DNA from: Ferruginibacter sp.
Lineage (GTDB): Bacteria > Bacteroidota > Bacteroidia > Chitinophagales > Chitinophagaceae
Assembly (NCBI GenBank): GCA_025362765.1
Contig: JANYFI010000229.1
Coordinates: forward strand, 1-8,990
DNA: 8,990 nt
Direction of reading: 5' to 3'
This document shows positions 6,336 through 8,990 of the stretch, in pieces. Both the position numbers and the translations under genes were made by a program. The notes under the pieces are model-generated. The model did not search any database. It was given only the letters and a program-made list of their open reading frames with translations, and was not told the origin of the DNA. The first letter of the stretch is position 1, and each line of letters begins with the position of its first letter.

Positions 6336-6901
6336 GCTGCCAGTTTTTCGTTTTGCTGAAGATAGTTTTGCATTAGCGCCCTTGCCCTTAACAAATTTGA
6401 TTTTGATGTGCCCACCGGAATTTTGAGATTTTCGGCAATTTCTGTATGTGTATATCCATCAATCACGTGCATATTAAAAACAATCCGGTAGGGAGGAGGT
6501 AATTTTTTTATCAATAAAATCAAGTCTTTGTAAATAACCATTTGCTCCGGAGATGCGCTTCTTTCTTTCATATCCCATATTTCTTCGGCCATACCACCTA
6601 TCTCGGGTAATAACATCTTTTTCCTTAACAGGTCGATGGATGTGTTGATCATAATCCGCTTAAGCCAACCCATTAAAAATCTTTCCAGATCCACGTCATT
6701 TTCACATTTGAATTTATCTATCTGTAAAAAAAACTTTACAAAACCATCATTTGTTATTTCGAGTGCGTCTTCGTAAGTATAGATGTAGCGAAAAACGGTT
6801 TTTAGCCCAAAGGCACGGTAAGTATCATAAAGCATCTTTTGATACTTATGGTCGCCTTCACGGCATCCGTTTATTATAGTTTTAAGTTTGTCCAAAGACA
6901 T
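6323..6901 (-). CDS. ECF-type RNA polymerase sigma factor
   Basis: The 192-residue protein has the two-domain layout of extracytoplasmic-function sigma-70 factors. Region 2, about residues 20-95, includes YRAFGLKTVFRYI, EDALEITNDGFVKFFLQI and FLMGWLKRIMINTSIDLLRKK, which contact the -10 element and core polymerase. Region 4, about 121-182, has LPPPYRIVFNMHVIDGYTHTEIAENLKI followed by the recognition helix GTSKSNLLRARALM. No region 1 or 3 is present, and there is no C-terminal extension of the SigJ type. The gene heads a minus-strand unit and overlaps the following membrane/barrel gene by 13 bases, the arrangement of sigma factors encoded with their regulators. ECF factors in this phylum often control envelope, nutrient-uptake or stress genes. 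The target here is unknown; the downstream propeller lipoprotein is a candidate. Confidence 0.92.
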   Translation of the reverse strand: MSLDKLKTIINGCREGDHKYQKMLYDTYRAFGLKTVFRYIYTYEDALEITNDGFVKFFLQIDKFKCENDVDLERFLMGWLKRIMINTSIDLLRKKMLLPEIGGMAEEIWDMKERSASPEQMVIYKDLILLIKKLPPPYRIVFNMHVIDGYTHTEIAENLKIPVGTSKSNLLRARALMQNYLQQNEKLAACSI

Positions 6902-7138
6902 ATGTTAAGAAATACAATTTTTTTCAGCAAAAAAGACCAAAAATTTAAAGCCAGTCAATCCATATCTGTAAGCCTTCTTTATTCAATACGGTTGTCTTCT
7001 TAAGTGGGTTGCAAATTATAGTTATTTTTTATAAAATATTTTATCAGCTGTCGTAACATATATTAAATGCGGGATTGATAATTTCCCACCTGATTATTTC
7101 AAATATAAAGGTCGGCAGAAGTTAATTAATTTAGCCTC
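6902..7138. other. Divergent intergenic region between the sigma factor gene and a hypothetical gene
   Basis: This region must contain promoters for both directions. It is strongly AT-rich. Visible items are a perfect 14-base palindrome, ATAAAATATTTTAT, at 7031-7044, and TATATTTG on the minus strand (7107-7100), which matches the -7 consensus but lacks a -33 TTTG at the right distance. The palindrome could be a regulator site or chance in such AT-rich DNA. No consensus promoter is convincing for the gene at 7139. Confidence 0.35.
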
Positions 7139-7609
7139 ATGAAAGTAGCAGGCATCAGCGATATAAAACAAGAATTGAATAATATACCTCCCACCCAGGT
7201 ATTGGAGCTTTGTTTAAGGCTGGCTAAATATAAAAAAGATAACAAGGAATTACTGAACTACCTGCTTTTTGAAGCCAATGATGAAGAGGCGTATGTGCAA
7301 AATGTAAAAAATGAAATGGAACAGGAATTTACGCAGATCAATACCAGTAATTTATATTTTGCAAAAAAGAGTCTTCGCAAAATTTTAAGAAATACAGCCA
7401 AATACATTCGTTATACAGCGTCCAAGCAGGCGGAAGTAGAACTGCTGCTTCATTTTTGCCAGACACTGAAAGAGTCTGTTATTCCCATTAAAAAAAGCAC
7501 GGTGATTAGTAACCTCTACCAGTTTCAAATAAAAAAAGTGGCTAAACTGGTAGCCACTTTTCATGAAGATCTTCAATATGATTATTTAAAAAAGCTCAAA
7601 AAGCTCTAA
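7139..7609 (+). CDS. Conserved helical hypothetical protein of Bacteroidota type
   Basis: The product has 156 residues, no signal peptide, no membrane segment and a high content of Lys, Leu, Glu and Asn with many heptad-like stretches, so it should be a soluble all-helical protein in the cytoplasm. Notable blocks are PPTQVLELCLRLAKYKKDNKELLNYLLFEA near the N-terminus (about residues 17-46), then NLYFAKKSLRKILRNTAKYIRYT, EVELLLHF and FHEDLQYDYLKKLKKL at the C-terminus. I recall similar proteins of unknown function in other Bacteroidota but can assign no family or activity. The basic surface would allow nucleic-acid or protein binding, which is only speculation. It is transcribed alone, divergent from the sigma factor gene and convergent with msrA, with 13 bases between the two stop codons. 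Its 3' end contains the hairpin at 7534-7561. Confidence 0.75.
   Translation: MKVAGISDIKQELNNIPPTQVLELCLRLAKYKKDNKELLNYLLFEANDEEAYVQNVKNEMEQEFTQINTSNLYFAKKSLRKILRNTAKYIRYTASKQAEVELLLHFCQTLKESVIPIKKSTVISNLYQFQIKKVAKLVATFHEDLQYDYLKKLKKL
7531..7561 (-). terminator. Intrinsic terminator for msrA, embedded in the convergent coding sequence
   Basis: An 11-bp perfect inverted repeat (7534-7544 with 7551-7561; AAAAGTGGCTA against TAGCCACTTTT) closes a 6-base loop. On the minus strand the hairpin runs into seven T (7537-7531), a standard U-tract, and lies 62 bases beyond the msrA stop codon. On the plus strand the hairpin is followed by only four T and then C, inside the reading frame of the hypothetical gene, 48 bases before its stop. 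It encodes KKVAKLVATF there, so the sequence serves both the protein and the terminator. Confidence 0.7.
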
Positions 7610-7622
7610 CATATATATACTC

Positions 7623-8270
7623 CTAAGGTTTAAAAACGCCTTCCTTAAATGTGGCTTTAAAGTGTAAAAAATCAGGAATGGAAACATTGGCTACATAAGG
7701 GTTATCCCTGTTTTGGCTAATGTACTCCTGGTGGTAATCTTCAGCGGGATAAAATTTAGTAAGTGGTACCACCTGGGTTACAATTTTTCGGTCGTATACT
7801 TTCGCCCGGGTTAAGCTTTGAATGGTTGATTCAATAATTTCTTTTTCTTTTTCATTATTATAGAATGCGATCGAACGATATTCTGTACCAACGTCATTGC
7901 CCTGCCTGTTCATTGTAGTTGGATCCTGGCTGGCAAAAAAAGCTTTCACCAATGTTTCGTAACGAATTTTAGCCGGATCATAATGAACCTGTACCGTTTC
8001 CGCATGGCCTGTTTGCCCGCTGGCCACTTTTTCGTAATCGGGATCGGTAGTGGTGCCGCCTGCATAACCGCTCACTGCATCTCTTACCCCAGCCAAACTT
8101 TGAAACACAATTTCTGCATGCCAGAAACAGCCTTCAGCAAACGTGGCCACAGCTTCATTGGCCACTGGTTTTTGTTTTTCTGCTGTAGGTATTTTTAGCG
8201 TTTTTTGTGTTGATTGCGCACACGAAAAAAATGTGTTGCCGACAATAAGTAAAGTGAGTAATAATTTCAT
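7623..8270 (-). CDS. msrA: Peptide-methionine (S)-S-oxide reductase MsrA, lipoprotein form
   Basis: The 215-residue product has the lipoprotein signal MKLLLTLLIVGNTFFSC (Cys17 lipidated), a 25-residue linker and then a full MsrA domain. Catalytic Cys48 lies in EGCFWHAE; the family usually has GCFWGxE, so Gly is His here. SGYAGGTTTDPDYEKVASGQTGHAE, DPTTMNRQGNDVGTEYRS and YPAEDYHQEY are all MsrA signatures, and Asp126 and Tyr131 correspond to the Asp and Tyr of the substrate pocket. It reduces methionine-S-sulfoxide, and the signal places it on a periplasmic face of a membrane, repairing oxidised envelope proteins. The only cysteines are Cys17 and Cys48, so the C-terminal recycling cysteines of E. 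coli MsrA are absent; the sulfenic acid must be reduced by an external thiol. No MsrB partner is adjacent. The promoter match at 8329-8359 would give a leader of about 50 bases. Confidence 0.93.
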   Translation of the reverse strand: MKLLLTLLIVGNTFFSCAQSTQKTLKIPTAEKQKPVANEAVATFAEGCFWHAEIVFQSLAGVRDAVSGYAGGTTTDPDYEKVASGQTGHAETVQVHYDPAKIRYETLVKAFFASQDPTTMNRQGNDVGTEYRSIAFYNNEKEKEIIESTIQSLTRAKVYDRKIVTQVVPLTKFYPAEDYHQEYISQNRDNPYVANVSIPDFLHFKATFKEGVFKP

Positions 8271-8328
8271 AAAGAATTGTTTGTTTAAAATAACGTTGTA
8301 AAATAGCCTGAAGATTTTTTATGCCTGT

Positions 8329-8359
8329 TAAAATTACCTGAAAGTATTTTTGCAGCAAA
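8329..8359 (-). promoter_or_regulatory. Candidate msrA promoter
   Basis: On the minus strand TTTG (8359-8356), a 19-base spacer and TAATTTTA (8336-8329) fit the Bacteroidota -33/-7 pattern with seven of eight -7 positions. Transcription would start near 8322, leaving about 50 bases before the msrA ATG at 8270. It lies back-to-back with the promoter of the acyl-CoA-binding protein gene. Confidence 0.4.
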
Positions 8360-8391
8360 TTCTACTACTTGTATAACCAACACTTACCAAT

Positions 8392-8423
8392 TTTGTTGTA
8401 ACCGATTTTGTACTATACTTTTG
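8392..8423 (+). promoter_or_regulatory. Promoter of the acyl-CoA-binding protein gene
   Basis: TTTG (8392-8395), a 20-base spacer and TACTTTTG (8416-8423) match the Bacteroidota primary-sigma consensus TTTG-N19/21-TAnnTTTG at every specified base. The predicted start near 8430 leaves only about eight bases before the ATG at 8438, so translation would begin from an almost leaderless mRNA. Confidence 0.6.
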
Positions 8424-8437
8424 ATAAAAGATAAATT

Positions 8438-8695
8438 ATGGCTGTAAAAGAATTATTTGAACAGGCAGTGAACGAAAGCAAAAATTTAGTGGAAAAGCCT
8501 TCTAATAATGTGTTACTGCAGTTATATGGGTTGTACAAACAGGCTACTGAAGGAGATATAGATGCCGGTGCGCCTGCCAATGCCTTTGATTTTGTGGCAA
8601 AGGCAAAATTCAATGCCTGGGAAGAACTGAAAGGGAAGCCTCGGGAACTGGCCATGCAGGAATATGCAGATTTGGTGGCAAAACTGAAGGCCTGA
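8438..8695 (+). CDS. Acyl-CoA-binding protein
   Basis: The 85-residue product matches the four-helix acyl-CoA-binding protein family (ACBP, Pfam PF00887) over its entire length. The signature YGLYKQAT (Tyr30, Tyr33, Lys34), AKAKFNAW with Lys57 and Trp61, LKGKPRE and Tyr76 are the positions that hold the CoA and acyl chain; Phe58 replaces the usual Trp before the xAW motif. These proteins bind long-chain acyl-CoA in the cytoplasm with high affinity, buffering and delivering it to lipid synthesis or degradation. They are common in eukaryotes and present in only some bacterial groups, including Bacteroidota. There is no signal peptide. The start is fixed by the promoter at 8392-8423 and by alignment of MAVKELFEQAV with the family N-terminus. 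It is probably a single-gene transcript, since the next gene has its own long leader. Confidence 0.93.
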   Translation: MAVKELFEQAVNESKNLVEKPSNNVLLQLYGLYKQATEGDIDAGAPANAFDFVAKAKFNAWEELKGKPRELAMQEYADLVAKLKA

Positions 8696-8907
8696 AAGGA
8701 ATTTTTATACTGAAAAAAATAAAAAGGGATAAGTCAATCATTAGCCATATCTTTGCTATGTGATAATAGCTCTATCAGCACAATGTTTTAGTTAGATTCA
8801 ATTTTTTACTTCTCCAACGTATTAGTTTTCTCTTCTTAAAAATTTGTCTTTAGTATCAGTTACCGTCACGGGTATTTTAATTTATTTATTATTTAATTTT
8901 TAAGAAA
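8696..8907 (+). promoter_or_regulatory. Upstream region and probable long leader of the RRM protein gene
   Basis: These 212 bases are AT-rich and carry no gene. TATCTTTG at 8748-8755 matches the -7 consensus TAnnTTTG exactly, but no TTTG lies about 20 bases upstream. If used, it gives a start near 8762 and a leader of about 145 bases. Two short overlapping hairpins are possible at 8755-8770 and 8761-8777. The RRM gene has no Shine-Dalgarno sequence, and TAAGAAA precedes the ATG. No hairpin terminator of the preceding gene is evident. Confidence 0.35.
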
Positions 8908-8990
8908 ATGAACATTTACGTTTCAAACTTAAGCTTCAACACAACTGATGTTGAATTGAACGAACTTTTTGCACAATTTGGTTCTGTAAC
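8908..8990 (+). CDS. RRM-type RNA-binding protein, 3'-partial
   Basis: The frame opens with ATG at 8908 and continues to the window edge, giving 27 residues, MNIYVSNLSFNTTDVELNEL followed by FAQFGSV. IYVSNL is the RNP2 strand of an RNA-recognition motif, and DVELNELFAQFGSV is the first helix and following turn that lead towards RNP1. The RNP1 motif lies beyond the edge. Small single-RRM proteins of roughly 80-130 residues occur in Bacteroidota and cyanobacteria. They bind single-stranded RNA and are proposed to act as global RNA-binding regulators, sometimes linked to cold response. Here only the first third is visible, so length and tail composition are unknown. A possible long 5' leader precedes it. 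Confidence 0.9.
   Translation, partial: MNIYVSNLSFNTTDVELNELFAQFGSV

Noticed and set aside
7031..7044. Perfect palindrome ATAAAATATTTTAT
   Set aside because: Only A and T in an AT-rich region, so chance is likely; mentioned in the intergenic entry but not called as an operator.
8413..8655. Minus-strand open frame across the acyl-CoA-binding protein gene
   Set aside because: Antisense shadow of a gene matching a known family end to end.
8755..8777. Two mutually exclusive short hairpins in the RRM leader, suggestive of a switch
   Set aside because: Five-base stems made mostly of A-T pairs, with no expression platform and no known riboswitch core.

Overview
The window looks like a chromosomal segment from a Bacteroidota bacterium, most likely near the Chitinophagaceae. 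The assignment rests on the AT-rich gaps, the absence of Shine-Dalgarno sequences, promoter matches of the TTTG-N19/21-TAnnTTTG type, and the gene content: a HisIE-type His protein, lipoproteins with short lipoboxes, an ECF sigma factor overlapping a membrane/beta-barrel gene, a CrtA-like protein, an acyl-CoA-binding protein and a small RRM protein. No prophage, insertion sequence with a transposase, CRISPR array, tRNA or rRNA is visible.

Layout: the plus strand opens with the 3' end of a phosphoribosyl-ATP pyrophosphatase gene (2-136). A gene-free stretch follows (137-502). It holds a compact structured repeat at 188-274 that folds much better as minus-strand RNA than as plus-strand RNA. From 503 to 6901 every gene is on the minus strand. 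In transcription order these are an ECF sigma factor (6901-6323), an overlapping gene for an inner-membrane-anchored protein with a C-terminal outer-membrane-barrel-like domain (6335-5058), a seven-repeat beta-propeller lipoprotein (4929-3700), a perfect hairpin terminator (3648-3682), a spheroidene-monooxygenase (CrtA)-like gene (3610-2888), an arginase-family gene (2788-1841), a short GC-rich inverted-repeat element (1761-1838) and a duplicated-domain lipoprotein of unknown function (1522-503).

The right part changes direction. A small helical hypothetical protein (7139-7609, plus) converges on a lipoprotein methionine sulfoxide reductase A (8270-7623, minus). The probable msrA terminator lies inside the coding sequence of the hypothetical gene. 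Divergent from msrA is an acyl-CoA-binding protein (8438-8695) with a well-matched Bacteroidota promoter. After it comes a 212-base leader and the start of an RRM RNA-binding protein (8908 to the window edge).

Most of the window is ordinary accessory-metabolism and envelope content. The two items that deserve most attention are the structured repeat at 188-274 and the sigma factor/membrane-barrel pair, which could be an envelope-to-cytoplasm signalling unit in one polypeptide. Both interpretations are inference from sequence architecture.
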